Assembly: GCF_000154785.2 (NCBI RefSeq)
Contig: NC_015730.1
Span: forward strand, 4,301,501-4,365,500
DNA from: Roseobacter litoralis Och 149
GTDB lineage: Bacteria; Pseudomonadota; Alphaproteobacteria; Rhodobacterales; Rhodobacteraceae
Direction: 5' to 3'
Length of the DNA: 64,000 nt
Position numbers and translations under genes: made by a program. Below are positions 19,903 to 28,545 of the stretch, one piece after another (the stretch's first letter is position 1; each line of letters starts with the position of its first letter). The notes beneath the pieces are model-generated. The model made no database searches and was not told the DNA's origin. It worked only from the letters and a program-made list of their open reading frames with translations.

Positions 19903-20822
19903 GCATCCTTTGCAAGAAAAGGCGCAAGCAGGGCGTCAATTTCATCGCAATGCGTATAGGTCAGCCCATGACCTGCGTCCGGGATTACCCGTTGCTCGGC
20001 GTTTGGGTTCCATTCAGCAAGCTGATCCTTGGCGGCCAAGGGGATCACATCATCCGCTGCACCCCAGATCGCCATGACCGGAACCTTCTGCTGCGCCAGT
20101 GAGGCATGTTCAGCCGCAAGACCATCGCTCAGCATACCAAGCAGGCTGGAGTGGACCGCCGGGACAAAGCCACGCCACGTCAACTCGGCATGCTGCAGCG
20201 CATTGATCCCCGGCACGCTGGATGGCACATGCGCCTCTGCGCGCAGGCCCTTGCGCAGGATCGACGGGTAAAGGGACAGCATGACCCAGCGTCCCAGAAC
20301 GGCGTTTTGCACCGCCGCTTTGAACAGGCCCGACCCGACCGGGCGCATCCCGGCAGGGGCCAACAGGACCATCCGCCGGATATCCTGCGGTCGATCCGCC
20401 GCAAAGAGGGCCGCAATCGCCCCGCCCATCGAATAGCCGATCACGGTTATGTCCGTTCGTACCCCTTGACTGGCCAGCAGGTCGTTCAACTGCTGCAGGA
20501 AAAATGCGGGGTTCTGCACGCCTTTGGGTCGGTCGGAGTAGCCGCGCCCGTATAGGTCATAGGTCAGAACACGAAACCCCCGCCGCTCAAGCGCAGGGCG
20601 CAGACCCTGCCAGACAAAGCTCGGCGTTGTCAGCCCGTGGATGCAGACGATGACAGGGCCCTCTGCCGGGCCGGACCATTGATAATGCGTGACCCCTTGC
20701 GACAGCTCAATAAACGCGCCCGGGGCCGATTTGCGCGCGGCGGCGTTCATGGGGCGGCGCAGGGCCTCGATCACAAAGGGTGCTGCCGCAATGCCCGCCA
20801 GTAGCAGCAGTGCCCAGATCAT
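19899..20822 (-). CDS. Alpha/beta-fold hydrolase
   Basis: This 307-residue protein has an N-terminal membrane or signal segment (LLLLAGIAAAPFVIEALR), then an alpha/beta hydrolase fold. The oxyanion region is VICIHGLTTPSFVW, the nucleophile elbow GYSMGGAIAALFA, the acid WGAADDVIP and the histidine PDAGHGLTYTH, so the catalytic triad is complete. The substrate is unknown (ester or lactone is typical). It is the last gene of a minus-strand run, with a 4-base overlap with the ornithine-cyclodeaminase-like gene upstream. Confidence 0.9.
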   Translation of the reverse strand: MIWALLLLAGIAAAPFVIEALRRPMNAAARKSAPGAFIELSQGVTHYQWSGPAEGPVIVCIHGLTTPSFVWQGLRPALERRGFRVLTYDLYGRGYSDRPKGVQNPAFFLQQLNDLLASQGVRTDITVIGYSMGGAIAALFAADRPQDIRRMVLLAPAGMRPVGSGLFKAAVQNAVLGRWVMLSLYPSILRKGLRAEAHVPSSVPGINALQHAELTWRGFVPAVHSSLLGMLSDGLAAEHASLAQQKVPVMAIWGAADDVIPLAAKDQLAEWNPNAEQRVIPDAGHGLTYTHCDEIDALLAPFLAKDA

Positions 20823-21742
20823 GCGGCCTGTGCCTGCCAGCGCTCCAGAATGAAGCGGCTGGTCATGAGGTCCAGATGCGCGCCACCGCCATTCTTGAAC
20901 AGGGTGATTTCATCGTCGCTCTGGCGTTTGAACGATTCCGGTGCATAGTAATCCGCCACGATCTGATCGGCACTGAACGCGCCTGCCGCAATCGGAATTT
21001 TTAACTCGCCAATGTGATCGACGGTCGTGTCAAGGCTGTCGACAAAAACGCGGGCCCGCTGCAGGGCATCGTCATCGACCTCGCGCATATCGGGTCGGTA
21101 GGCCCCGATCAGATCAATGTGCTGACCCGGTTGCAGCCACGCGCCACGGATCAGCGGCGTGGTCGTCATGGTCGCCGCCGTTACGATATCTGCGGCCCTG
21201 ACCGCTGTTTCCAGATCCTCAGCGATGGCGATGCTGGGGATTTCGCGGGCAAGCTGCTCTGCGTTCTGCGCGGTGCGGTTCCAGACGGTAAACTGCGCGT
21301 CCGGGAAAAGCGCTGAATAGGCGCTGTGCAGTGCACGCGCCTGTGTGCCTGCGCCCACGATCAGAATGGTGCGGCTGTCGGCCCGTGCCAGACGGCGCGC
21401 GGCCAGCAGGCTGTCCCCGGCGGTTTTCCATTTGGTCACAAGGTGGAAATCGACAATCGCCTCCAGCGTGCCGGTCTTGTCGCAATAGAGCGTGACGCCG
21501 CCATTGACGCTCGACAGCCCCTGCGCCGTGTTGCCGGGGAAGATCGTGGCCGACTTGACCGCAAGGCCCAGACCGTCGATCCACGCCGCCCGGTTCAGCA
21601 GCGTATCAGGGTCGCGGTACAAAAACGTGTCGGCAATTTCAGCCTTGGGCAACAGGTGGCCTGCGGCCAAGGCATCCGTCAGCCCAATCCAGTCCAGCAC
21701 TGCCTCCCCTTCAGAAAAGGGGATGATGGGAATGGTGGTCAT
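20819..21742 (-). CDS. Ornithine cyclodeaminase / mu-crystallin family protein
   Basis: This 307-residue NAD(P)-dependent enzyme has the Rossmann loop ILIVGAGTQARALHSAYS (about residues 128-145) and the conserved lysine in GLAVKSATIFPGN, plus GLSSVNGGVTLYCDKTGTLEAIVD. Family members act as ornithine cyclodeaminase, ketimine reductase or amino acid dehydrogenase. The specific substrate cannot be told here. It has 4-base overlaps with both neighbours (hydrolase downstream, HAD upstream), indicating one transcript. Confidence 0.9.
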   Translation of the reverse strand: MTTIPIIPFSEGEAVLDWIGLTDALAAGHLLPKAEIADTFLYRDPDTLLNRAAWIDGLGLAVKSATIFPGNTAQGLSSVNGGVTLYCDKTGTLEAIVDFHLVTKWKTAGDSLLAARRLARADSRTILIVGAGTQARALHSAYSALFPDAQFTVWNRTAQNAEQLAREIPSIAIAEDLETAVRAADIVTAATMTTTPLIRGAWLQPGQHIDLIGAYRPDMREVDDDALQRARVFVDSLDTTVDHIGELKIPIAAGAFSADQIVADYYAPESFKRQSDDEITLFKNGGGAHLDLMTSRFILERWQAQAA

Positions 21743-22371
21743 GCGGCTTCTCCGGGGTCGAGCAATCCCGATGCCACCAGCCGGTCGGCCCAGCCTTGCG
21801 GCCCTTCAAACAGATGGGTTTGCCAGCCAAAACCCTGTGCGGCGGCGATATTGTCATCGCGATCATCCGCAAACAGCAGTGCGTCGCCCTTGATGCCTGC
21901 GGTCGCCTCAACCTGAGCGTAAATTGCGGGGTCGGGCTTGATCATGCGCATATGGCCCGAGATGAAATCGCGATCAAACTCGCGCAGGAACGGGTAATGC
22001 GTTGCGGCATGATCATAGCTTTCCACACCAAAATTCGTCAGCGAAAACACCGGCACCCCCTTGGCCTGCAGTGCTTTCATCAACCTGACGGAATGGTCGA
22101 TCACGGGTGAGGCCATCTCGATCCACCGATCGTGCCACATCCGGATTTCCGCCCGCCAGTCGGGGTATTTATCGGCCTCGGCATAGATCGTGTCGGTGAA
22201 GTGTTCGCCGAGGTCGATACGCTCGTTCATCGCATGCAGGTCCAACGCCTCGAACATGGCGCGACGGCGGTCCTCGCCGATGGCACGGTCGTAAAATCGG
22301 TCCGGATCCCATTCGATCAATACATTCCCCACATCGAAAATGACGGCCTGTGGTGTCGGGTTATCGCTCAT
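21739..22371 (-). CDS. HAD-superfamily hydrolase (YihX-like)
   Basis: This 210-residue protein has all HAD motifs: FDVGNVLIEWD (nucleophile Asp, with Gly replacing the second Asp as in YihX-like sugar-phosphate phosphatases), SLTNFG (motif II), KPDPAIY (motif III lysine) and LLFADDRDDNIAAA (motif IV). The substrate is probably a small phosphorylated metabolite. It overlaps the next gene by 4 bases. It may start the OCD-hydrolase unit, as 20 bases separate it from the YaiI gene. Confidence 0.88.
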   Translation of the reverse strand: MSDNPTPQAVIFDVGNVLIEWDPDRFYDRAIGEDRRRAMFEALDLHAMNERIDLGEHFTDTIYAEADKYPDWRAEIRMWHDRWIEMASPVIDHSVRLMKALQAKGVPVFSLTNFGVESYDHAATHYPFLREFDRDFISGHMRMIKPDPAIYAQVEATAGIKGDALLFADDRDDNIAAAQGFGWQTHLFEGPQGWADRLVASGLLDPGEAA

Positions 22372-22391
22372 ATCGGCTTTCTTTCCTTGGG

Positions 22392-22847
22392 TTAGGCCAG
22401 CGTGGCGGCCTTGCGCAAAGTGCGTTCCAGCCCGTCGAGGAACCGGGACCGATCCGCCTTGCCAAAGCTCTTGCCACCGCCTTGCCGGAATGGATCAGCG
22501 GCGCGCAGGTCTGTCATCAGATCGCGGCTGGCCAGCACATTGCCGATATTGGCCGAGGTGAGCGCTTCGCCATTGTGTTTCAGCACCAGCGCGCCCGCCT
22601 CGATACACTTTGCGGCCAGTGGAATGTCGCCTGTCACGACCACATCCCCGGTGCCGCAGCGATCCGCGATCCACATGTCTGCCACATCCGGCCCGTCCGG
22701 CACGATCACGGTTTCCACCAGCGGGTTTTGCGATGGCCTTAACCCGCCATTGGACACGATATACACCTTGACCCGGTGCCTTGTGGCAACGCGCTCGGCT
22801 TCGGATTTGACCGGGCAGGCATCCGCGTCGATGTAAAGCGCTGTCAT
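22392..22847 (-). CDS. YaiI/YqxD family protein (DUF188)
   Basis: This 151-residue protein begins [20 protein letters not shown] and has [24 protein letters not shown] and [10 protein letters not shown], typical of the UPF0178/YaiI family, which has a PIN-like fold with conserved acidic residues (DADACPVK and TGDIPLA). Nuclease activity is suspected for the fold but not established. It overlaps the formylglutathione hydrolase gene by 4 bases. Confidence 0.92.
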   Translation of the reverse strand: MTALYIDADACPVKSEAERVATRHRVKVYIVSNGGLRPSQNPLVETVIVPDGPDVADMWIADRCGTGDVVVTGDIPLAAKCIEAGALVLKHNGEALTSANIGNVLASRDLMTDLRAADPFRQGGGKSFGKADRSRFLDGLERTLRKAATLA

Positions 22848-23674
22848 GCGTAAAGCGCGTCGGCGTGAAAGGCGATGTGTTCCTCCATGAAGGTGGCGAT
22901 AAAGAAATAGCTGTGGTCATAGCCCGGTTGCAGCCGCAGCACCGCCTGTTGACGGCGTGTATTGACCGCTTCGGCCAGCGCTTCGGGCTGGAGCAGATCA
23001 ATGAATTGGTCTTTGGTGCCGGTATCCACCAGCATCGGCCCGTCAAAGCCCTTTTCGCGCATCAAAAGCGTCGAATCATGTGCGGCCCATGTGCTTTGAT
23101 CATCGCCAAGGTAGGCGCCTAGCTGTTTGCGGCCCCAGTCACTGGCGGTCGGATGAGAGATCGGCGCGAAGGCAGAGACGGAGCGGAAACGCCCCGGCAA
23201 GGACATCGCAATCGTCAAAGCGCCATGCCCGCCCATGGAATGGCCCGTGATGGCCTGCCGCTTCATGTCGAGCGCAAAATTCTGCTCCAGCAAATTTGGC
23301 AATTCCTCGGTCACATAATCCCACATCTTGAAATGCGACGACCAAGGAGCTTGCGTGGCGTTCACGTAAAACCCCGCACCTTGTCCCAGATCATAGGCGT
23401 CATCATCGGCCACGCCCTCACCGCGTGGTGAGGTATCGGGAAAGACCAGCGCGATGCCGTGCTCTGCCGCCCAGGACTGCGCACCGGCCTTGATCATCGC
23501 GTTTTCATGCGTGCAGGTCAGGCCCGACAGGAACCACAACAGCGGCACGGGGCCGTCCTGTGCTTCCTCCGGCAGAAACAGACCGAACGTCATGTCACAA
23601 TTGCAACTGGCCGATGTGTGAGAATAGACACCCTGTGTGCCGCCGAAACAGGCGTTTTCAGAAATCGTTTCCAT
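22844..23674 (-). CDS. fghA: S-formylglutathione hydrolase
   Basis: This 276-residue esterase-D-type enzyme hydrolyses S-formylglutathione to formate and glutathione, the second step of glutathione-dependent formaldehyde detoxification. [39 protein letters not shown] and the nucleophile elbow [15 protein letters not shown] are visible, with a C-terminal [19 protein letters not shown] supplying the His. The glutathione-dependent formaldehyde dehydrogenase (adhC) that often neighbours it is not in this window. It is translationally coupled to the YaiI gene. Confidence 0.94.
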   Translation of the reverse strand: METISENACFGGTQGVYSHTSASCNCDMTFGLFLPEEAQDGPVPLLWFLSGLTCTHENAMIKAGAQSWAAEHGIALVFPDTSPRGEGVADDDAYDLGQGAGFYVNATQAPWSSHFKMWDYVTEELPNLLEQNFALDMKRQAITGHSMGGHGALTIAMSLPGRFRSVSAFAPISHPTASDWGRKQLGAYLGDDQSTWAAHDSTLLMREKGFDGPMLVDTGTKDQFIDLLQPEALAEAVNTRRQQAVLRLQPGYDHSYFFIATFMEEHIAFHADALYA

Positions 23675-23743
23675 TGCGGGTCTCCCTTTTGTGTTCGCTC
23701 ATTGGCTATCGCGTGATCCGCCCGTCGGCAAGCCCCCGAGCTT

Positions 23744-24673
23744 TCATATCGGTGCCACGAGGCCAATGACAAAGCTAACGGATACGATGCTGATCACGGT
23801 AGACACCAGAATGGCGGCGGATACCCGGTGCGATGCAACGCCGTAATGCTGCGCCAGAATATAGACATTGCCTGCAACAGGCAGCGCGGAGGCTGAGATG
23901 ACAACGGCGGCGGTGTAGGGGTCGACCGGGAACAGGATGATCACACCGATGGCCACAAAAAGCGGGTGCAGCACCAGTTTGCAAAAGCTGAGCCAGCCCG
24001 CGATCACAAGCCGCTCTGCCGATTTTGAGGCCAGTGAGGCACCGATGGCGAACAGGGCACCGGGGGTCGCGGCCCCACCCAATATGGTCAGAAAGTCGTT
24101 CATCGGTGTGGGGATCGGAATGGCAAGGGCGGACCACAAAAGGCCGGAGGTGATCGCGAGGATCATGGGGTTTTTGACAAGCCCCAGCGCAATCGTGCGC
24201 AGGATACGCAGGCTGAAGCGCCCGTCGCGTGACCCGGTGATCAGGATGACAATCAGGCTGGAAAACACGATCAGATCAACGGCAAGCGCCATCATGATGA
24301 CGCCAATCGCAGCCTCGCCCAGCAACAAAGCAAGCATGGGAATGCCAAGAAAGCCAACATTGCCGATGGCTGCGCATTGCGCCTCGACCGCGACCGTTGC
24401 CACATCAAGCCGGCGGATCATGCCCACGATGGTCGCGATCAAATAGACAGCAACGGTGCCCAGCAGATAGCCGCTGACAAGGTTCGTGTCCCACACATCC
24501 GCGAAAGAGAGATTCGCGGAAAACCGGAACAACATCGCGCTGAGGGCAAAGTAAAAGACGAATTTCGTCAGATAGGCGGTCGCCTCTTCGGTAAAGAACC
24601 GAATGCGACCGGCCCAATAGCCCAGGCCGATCAGCGCAAAGAACGGGACTGTCTTAAAGAAGATTTCAATCAT
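23744..24673 (-). CDS. AEC-family (auxin efflux carrier-like) transporter
   Basis: This 309-residue membrane protein has about ten hydrophobic helices. The start MIEIFFKTVPFFALIGLGYW and later MLALLLGEAAIG, GAATPGALFAIGASLA and VISASALPVAGNVYILAQHYG are typical of the AEC/PIN-like family. ATG 24673 is chosen over the 17-residue charged extension in the same frame. Bacterial members move organic acids such as malate. The substrate is unknown here. It is divergent from the TetR gene across 285 bases. Confidence 0.88.
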   Translation of the reverse strand: MIEIFFKTVPFFALIGLGYWAGRIRFFTEEATAYLTKFVFYFALSAMLFRFSANLSFADVWDTNLVSGYLLGTVAVYLIATIVGMIRRLDVATVAVEAQCAAIGNVGFLGIPMLALLLGEAAIGVIMMALAVDLIVFSSLIVILITGSRDGRFSLRILRTIALGLVKNPMILAITSGLLWSALAIPIPTPMNDFLTILGGAATPGALFAIGASLASKSAERLVIAGWLSFCKLVLHPLFVAIGVIILFPVDPYTAAVVISASALPVAGNVYILAQHYGVASHRVSAAILVSTVISIVSVSFVIGLVAPI

Positions 24674-24912
24674 ACCGACACGCCGGGCGTGTTTCCCTTT
24701 CTGTGGTCTGGTCCGGTCAGGCAAACTGCTTTCTGTGTCTTATCACTTGATGCGTGATGCGCCAGAACGATGTGCGCATTATTCTGATCACATCCAACGG
24801 ATTGTCCCAAACAGAACGGGCGCACAGGGTCCAGCACCAGCGTTGTTAACAGATGCAAATAGGTCGCCAGACATTCAGACACTAAAGCAATTTGTATTTT
24901 CTCCTTGGGAAC

Positions 24913-24928
24913 TGAACCGTTCGGTTTA
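24913..24928. promoter_or_regulatory. Palindromic operator, likely for the adjacent TetR regulator
   Basis: An AACCG-TT-CGGTT inverted repeat (with flanking T and A also matching) lies 31 bases before the TetR-gene start. Many TetR-family operators have an ACCG-NN-CGGT core. Autoregulation is inferred from form and location. The divergent AEC transporter start is 240 bases away. Confidence 0.5.
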
Positions 24929-24958
24929 TAGTTGAGGCCTCTGGCATCCGAGGACCCT

Positions 24959-25576
24959 ATGACTGTTGCAACTCTGGCGATCCGCAAGGGACGAAAATTC
25001 GATCAGGTTCTGGATGGGGCGCGCGACGTCTTTATGGCGGATGGCTTTGAGGGGGCCAGCGTGGATGAAATCGCGCGCGTGGCCAATGTGTCAAAAGCAA
25101 CCTTGTACAGCTATTTCCCGGACAAACGACTGCTGTTCATGGAGGTTGCAACCGCCGAATGTCAGCGTCAGGCCCGCGGCGCGATGGACAAGATTGATAT
25201 GGAGGCCTCTCCGCAAGATGTGCTGGCGCAGACGGGGCAGCATTTCCTGCGGTTTATCACGTCAGATTTCGGACAAAAGATTTTCCGGATCTGCGTCGCT
25301 GAATCCGAGCGGTTCCCGGATCTGGGGCAGAAGTTCTATAATTCGGGCCCAGCGATTTTCCGCACCGAAATGGCGGCCTATTTCAAGCACGCCGAAGCGC
25401 GCGGGCAATTGCGCATGTCTGACCCTCTCATGGCGGCGGATCAGTTCGGCGAATTATGCAAATCAGACGTCTGGCCGCGTCTGATCTTTGGTGTGATTGA
25501 CAAGGTCAGCGAGGCGGAAATCATTCGCGTGGTGGACAGTGCCGTCGAAACCTTCATGGCGCGATACGGCGCTTGA
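24959..25576 (+). CDS. TetR/AcrR family transcriptional regulator
   Basis: This 205-residue protein has an N-terminal helix-turn-helix (about residues 15-60: ARDVFMADGFEGASVDEIA, ANVSKATLYSYFPDKRLLF) and a ligand-binding C-terminal domain (AcrR/TetR_C type, with FRICVAESERFPDLGQ). ATG 24959 follows GAGGA, and upstream in-frame starts are weaker. It sits between the divergent AEC transporter and imuB, with a palindrome in its promoter region. It probably represses itself and perhaps the transporter. The effector is unknown. Confidence 0.9.
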   Translation: MTVATLAIRKGRKFDQVLDGARDVFMADGFEGASVDEIARVANVSKATLYSYFPDKRLLFMEVATAECQRQARGAMDKIDMEASPQDVLAQTGQHFLRFITSDFGQKIFRICVAESERFPDLGQKFYNSGPAIFRTEMAAYFKHAEARGQLRMSDPLMAADQFGELCKSDVWPRLIFGVIDKVSEAEIIRVVDSAVETFMARYGA

Positions 25577-25617
25577 GCGGACTCGACTCGCCCCTGTCAC
25601 AGGGCTAGATATGTTGA

Positions 25618-25632
25618 GAACAAAATAAGAAC
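25618..25632 (-). promoter_or_regulatory. Perfect LexA (SOS) box upstream of imuB
   Basis: GAAC-AAAATAA-GAAC is an exact complement of the alphaproteobacterial SOS box GTTC-N7-GTTC. It ends 27 bases before the imuB start, a position expected for LexA repression. LexA itself is not in the window. Confidence 0.8.
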
Positions 25633-25659
25633 AAACGAATCTGTCTGGTCGCTGCTGCC

Positions 25660-27321
25660 ATGAAAACCCGACGTATCCTCTCCATCTGGTTTCCGCATTT
25701 CGGGGCGGATCGGCTTATGCGGCGCAATCCGCAACTGGCCACTGTGCCTTTGGGTGTGGTCGAGGAACAGCATAACAGCCAGGTGTTGACCTCTTTGAGC
25801 GCGGCAGCCGCGCAGGCCGGTCTGCGTGTGGGTCAGCCGGTGCGCGATGCCCATGCCATGTGTGAAAAACTGGTGACACGGGCGCGCAGCCAGCCAGCCG
25901 AGGCTGCATTTTTAACTGCATTGCAACGCTGGGCCGGAAAATTCAGCCCATGGGTTGCGCCCGAAGGGGATGACGCGCTGGTGATTGACCTGACCGGATG
26001 CGCGCATCTTTTCGGGGGCGAGGAATCGTTGTTGCAGGTGGTGCAACAGGATTGCGAGGATCTGGGGCTGTCGGTGCGGATGGGGCTTGCGGATACCCGT
26101 GGGGCAGCGTGGGCATTGGCGCGCTTTGCCGGGCAATCCGCAGGGTCGCACCGCACAGGCGACGCCATTGATCAGGAAGCCCGCGCCACACGCTCACGCG
26201 CCAGCAAGCGCCGACATTGGACCAAAGGTGGTGCGGCCCCTGTTGTCACGCCGGGACCTGCGGCAGGGGCACACCCTATTTCGGCCCCGGGGCAGACCTA
26301 TTGCGCGCTGAGCCCTTTGCCTGTGGCGGCGCTGCGGCTTGATGCTGAGATGACATCGCAGCTGTCCCGTCTTGGTATCCGGCGCGTCGGTGATCTGCTG
26401 GGCCAACCGAGGGCCGTGCTGGCCCGCAGGTTTGGCCGGGGTCTTGTGATGCGGATGGATCAGGCGATGGGCTCTGCCCCCGAACCGGTCTCGCCCGCGC
26501 GCGCGCCTGCGCATTTTGCCGTCCGCATGACCCTGCCGGACCCCATCGGGCTGGAAAGTGATTTGCTGGCGGGGCTTGACCGCTTGCTGCCCCGGCTGTG
26601 CGAAAGTCTTGAGAAAAAGGGGCGCGGGGCGCGCCGTGTTCTGTTTCAGGCCTATCGGACGGATCACGACATACAATCGGTTGAGGTGGGGCTGGCGCGT
26701 GCCGCGCGCGAACCTGCGCAGATCAAACCGCTGATTGCGCTCAAGCTGGGCAGTATCGACGCAGGCTTCGGGATCGACATGCTCCGGCTCGAAGCGGTGC
26801 AGACCGAACCGATCCACGCCCGCACCCCGGTGGGGCATCTTGAGGCAGGTGCCGCAGTGAGCACCCGTCTGGCCAGTAACACGTCGATGGACGATCTGAT
26901 CGGGCGGATTGGCGCGCGCGTCGGGCTTGAGGCGATTACGCGGCTCAAACCTGCCTCCAGCCATATCCCTGAAAAGGCCTCAACCGTCCACGCCGCGGCA
27001 TGGTCGACCCCTTTTGACGGGCCATGGCCCGACCCGCCCAACCCGCGGCCCCTGCTGATCTGGCAGCCTGAACCCGTACAGGCCCCGGACAGCCCGAAAG
27101 TACCCGATGTCTTTCGCTGGCGGGGGCAGCGCCTGCGCGCTGTCCGGGCGATCGGGCCAGAACGTATCGCGCCCGAATGGTGGCTGGATGATCCCAACTG
27201 GCGCAGTGGTGTGCGGGATTACTGGAGCACTGAGACCGAAGACGGCCAGCGGTTATGGTTGTTCTATGCCCATGGGCATCTGATGTCTTCGGGATGGTTT
27301 TGCCAAGGTACCTATGCCTGA
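25660..27321 (+). CDS. imuB: Mutasome protein ImuB (inactive Y-family polymerase homologue)
   Basis: This 553-residue protein begins MKTRRILSIWFPHFGADRLM and continues through the Y-family palm and fingers (VVEEQHNSQVLTSLSAAAAQ, DALVIDLTGCAHLFGGEESL), the helix-hairpin-helix (LSRLGIRRVGDLLGQPRAVLARRFG) and the little-finger region. Y-family catalytic acidic residues are not in the usual places, as known for ImuB, which bridges the beta clamp and DnaE2. The gene stands alone here behind a perfect SOS box. Its partner dnaE2 is about 21 kb away, and no imuA was seen in the window. Confidence 0.93.
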   Translation: MKTRRILSIWFPHFGADRLMRRNPQLATVPLGVVEEQHNSQVLTSLSAAAAQAGLRVGQPVRDAHAMCEKLVTRARSQPAEAAFLTALQRWAGKFSPWVAPEGDDALVIDLTGCAHLFGGEESLLQVVQQDCEDLGLSVRMGLADTRGAAWALARFAGQSAGSHRTGDAIDQEARATRSRASKRRHWTKGGAAPVVTPGPAAGAHPISAPGQTYCALSPLPVAALRLDAEMTSQLSRLGIRRVGDLLGQPRAVLARRFGRGLVMRMDQAMGSAPEPVSPARAPAHFAVRMTLPDPIGLESDLLAGLDRLLPRLCESLEKKGRGARRVLFQAYRTDHDIQSVEVGLARAAREPAQIKPLIALKLGSIDAGFGIDMLRLEAVQTEPIHARTPVGHLEAGAAVSTRLASNTSMDDLIGRIGARVGLEAITRLKPASSHIPEKASTVHAAAWSTPFDGPWPDPPNPRPLLIWQPEPVQAPDSPKVPDVFRWRGQRLRAVRAIGPERIAPEWWLDDPNWRSGVRDYWSTETEDGQRLWLFYAHGHLMSSGWFCQGTYA

Positions 27322-27390
27322 GAGGATGTTCTGACGCGCCTGCGCATTTCAGAGCTTGATTCGCGTGGAAAAGGGCGCAACTCTGGCCAT

Positions 27391-27738
27391 ATGAATTACC
27401 ATGTCCCCCCGACCAGCACCCTTCATCAGATGCCGCCCAGTCAGGTTGCTTTTCACCGCACAGAGTTATCCGTGATCCTGTCGCTTTACGGGCGGTTTGT
27501 GGCAGCGGGAGAATGGCGTGACTACGGAATTTCCTGTCTCAAGGATGTTGCCATCTTTTCGGTATTCCGCCGCACCGCCGAGACGCCGCTCTATCGTATC
27601 GAAAAACGTCCAAAGATGCGCGACAAGCAAGGGATGTATGCTGTTGTCGGGATGGATGGGCAGATCATCCGCCGGGGTCATGATCTGAAAAAAGTACTGA
27701 GGGTGCTGGAACGCAAACTCATTCGCGCCGTCGAGTGA
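27391..27738 (+). CDS. DUF2794 protein (115 aa)
   Basis: The translation contains VAFHRTELSVILSLYGRFVA, EWRDYGISCLKDVAIFSVFR and RIEKRPKMRDKQGMYAVVG, the pattern of the alphaproteobacterial DUF2794 family (about 110-120 residues). Function is unknown. The gene starts 69 bases after imuB and ends facing the NlpC/P60 gene, 12 bases away on the other strand. Confidence 0.88.
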   Translation: MNYHVPPTSTLHQMPPSQVAFHRTELSVILSLYGRFVAAGEWRDYGISCLKDVAIFSVFRRTAETPLYRIEKRPKMRDKQGMYAVVGMDGQIIRRGHDLKKVLRVLERKLIRAVE

Positions 27739-27750
27739 CCATTGCCCCCG

Positions 27751-28545
27751 TCAGGTGGGCATTTCCAGCCTTTTGAATTCTGTCGGCACCCCGTCGCCTT
27801 GCATTTCAATTCGCGCCAAGGCGTCTGTGATGGGTTCAGTTGTCACCAGCATATGCCCGGCATTCGCATGGATCAGCGTATCCTTGTCCAGAACCAGCGC
27901 CACATGACCTTTCCAGAAAATCACGTCATTGCGTTGTAACGCTGAACCGGGCGGCAACGTTACGCCAAGCTGTTTTTCCTGTTGGTCGCTGTCACCGGGA
28001 CAGGCGATGCCACAGGCCAGACAGGCCGCTTGCACCAGACCGGAACAATCAATCCCGAGATGCGCGTTTCCGCCCCAGAGATATGGCACCCCCAAAAAGA
28101 GTTCCGCGATTGTGGCCGGGTCGGTGGCGCGCGCTTCTGCTGGTCGCACATGTTGCCTCGGGACAAACCCCTGCGGCGTCTCAACAAAGGTTGCGGTTTC
28201 TGAAACGACATTCAGCCCGGCACCAAAGCCCACATGCATCAGGTCCGGTGATTTGAAATTCGCCTCCGCATAGACATGCGTGGCACGGCTTGTGACACGG
28301 TGCGTCACCGGATACACCGACCCTAAAGCAATATCGGATACCCATCCGCAATACCCGTCCTTTTGTGCCCGGATCAGGCTGTGATTTTCCATACGCCCCA
28401 GTATGGTCGCACGCTCGCCAAACAGAACCTGCCTGTCGCGCGGTCCCGCAGGGTTTTGATGCAAATCGGCGACGGGCACCTTAATCTGCGCAGGTGTGTC
28501 GAGGGTCACATGGGCCGGATCAGGCGTCACGCGACGATCTGTCAT
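27751..28545 (-). CDS. NlpC/P60 family cell-wall peptidase
   Basis: This 264-residue C40 peptidase has an N-terminal bacterial SH3-like segment (about 25-130) and the catalytic domain with GIDCSGLVQAACLACG (catalytic Cys) and FWKGHVALVLDKD (catalytic His), preceded by PYLWGGNAHLG. Such enzymes cut gamma-D-Glu-diaminopimelate or related peptide bonds in murein turnover. No signal peptide is evident, so it may act on recycled muropeptides in the cytoplasm. The 4-base overlap with the aminopeptidase gene upstream fits a peptide-salvage pair. Confidence 0.92.
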   Translation of the reverse strand: MTDRRVTPDPAHVTLDTPAQIKVPVADLHQNPAGPRDRQVLFGERATILGRMENHSLIRAQKDGYCGWVSDIALGSVYPVTHRVTSRATHVYAEANFKSPDLMHVGFGAGLNVVSETATFVETPQGFVPRQHVRPAEARATDPATIAELFLGVPYLWGGNAHLGIDCSGLVQAACLACGIACPGDSDQQEKQLGVTLPPGSALQRNDVIFWKGHVALVLDKDTLIHANAGHMLVTTEPITDALARIEMQGDGVPTEFKRLEMPT

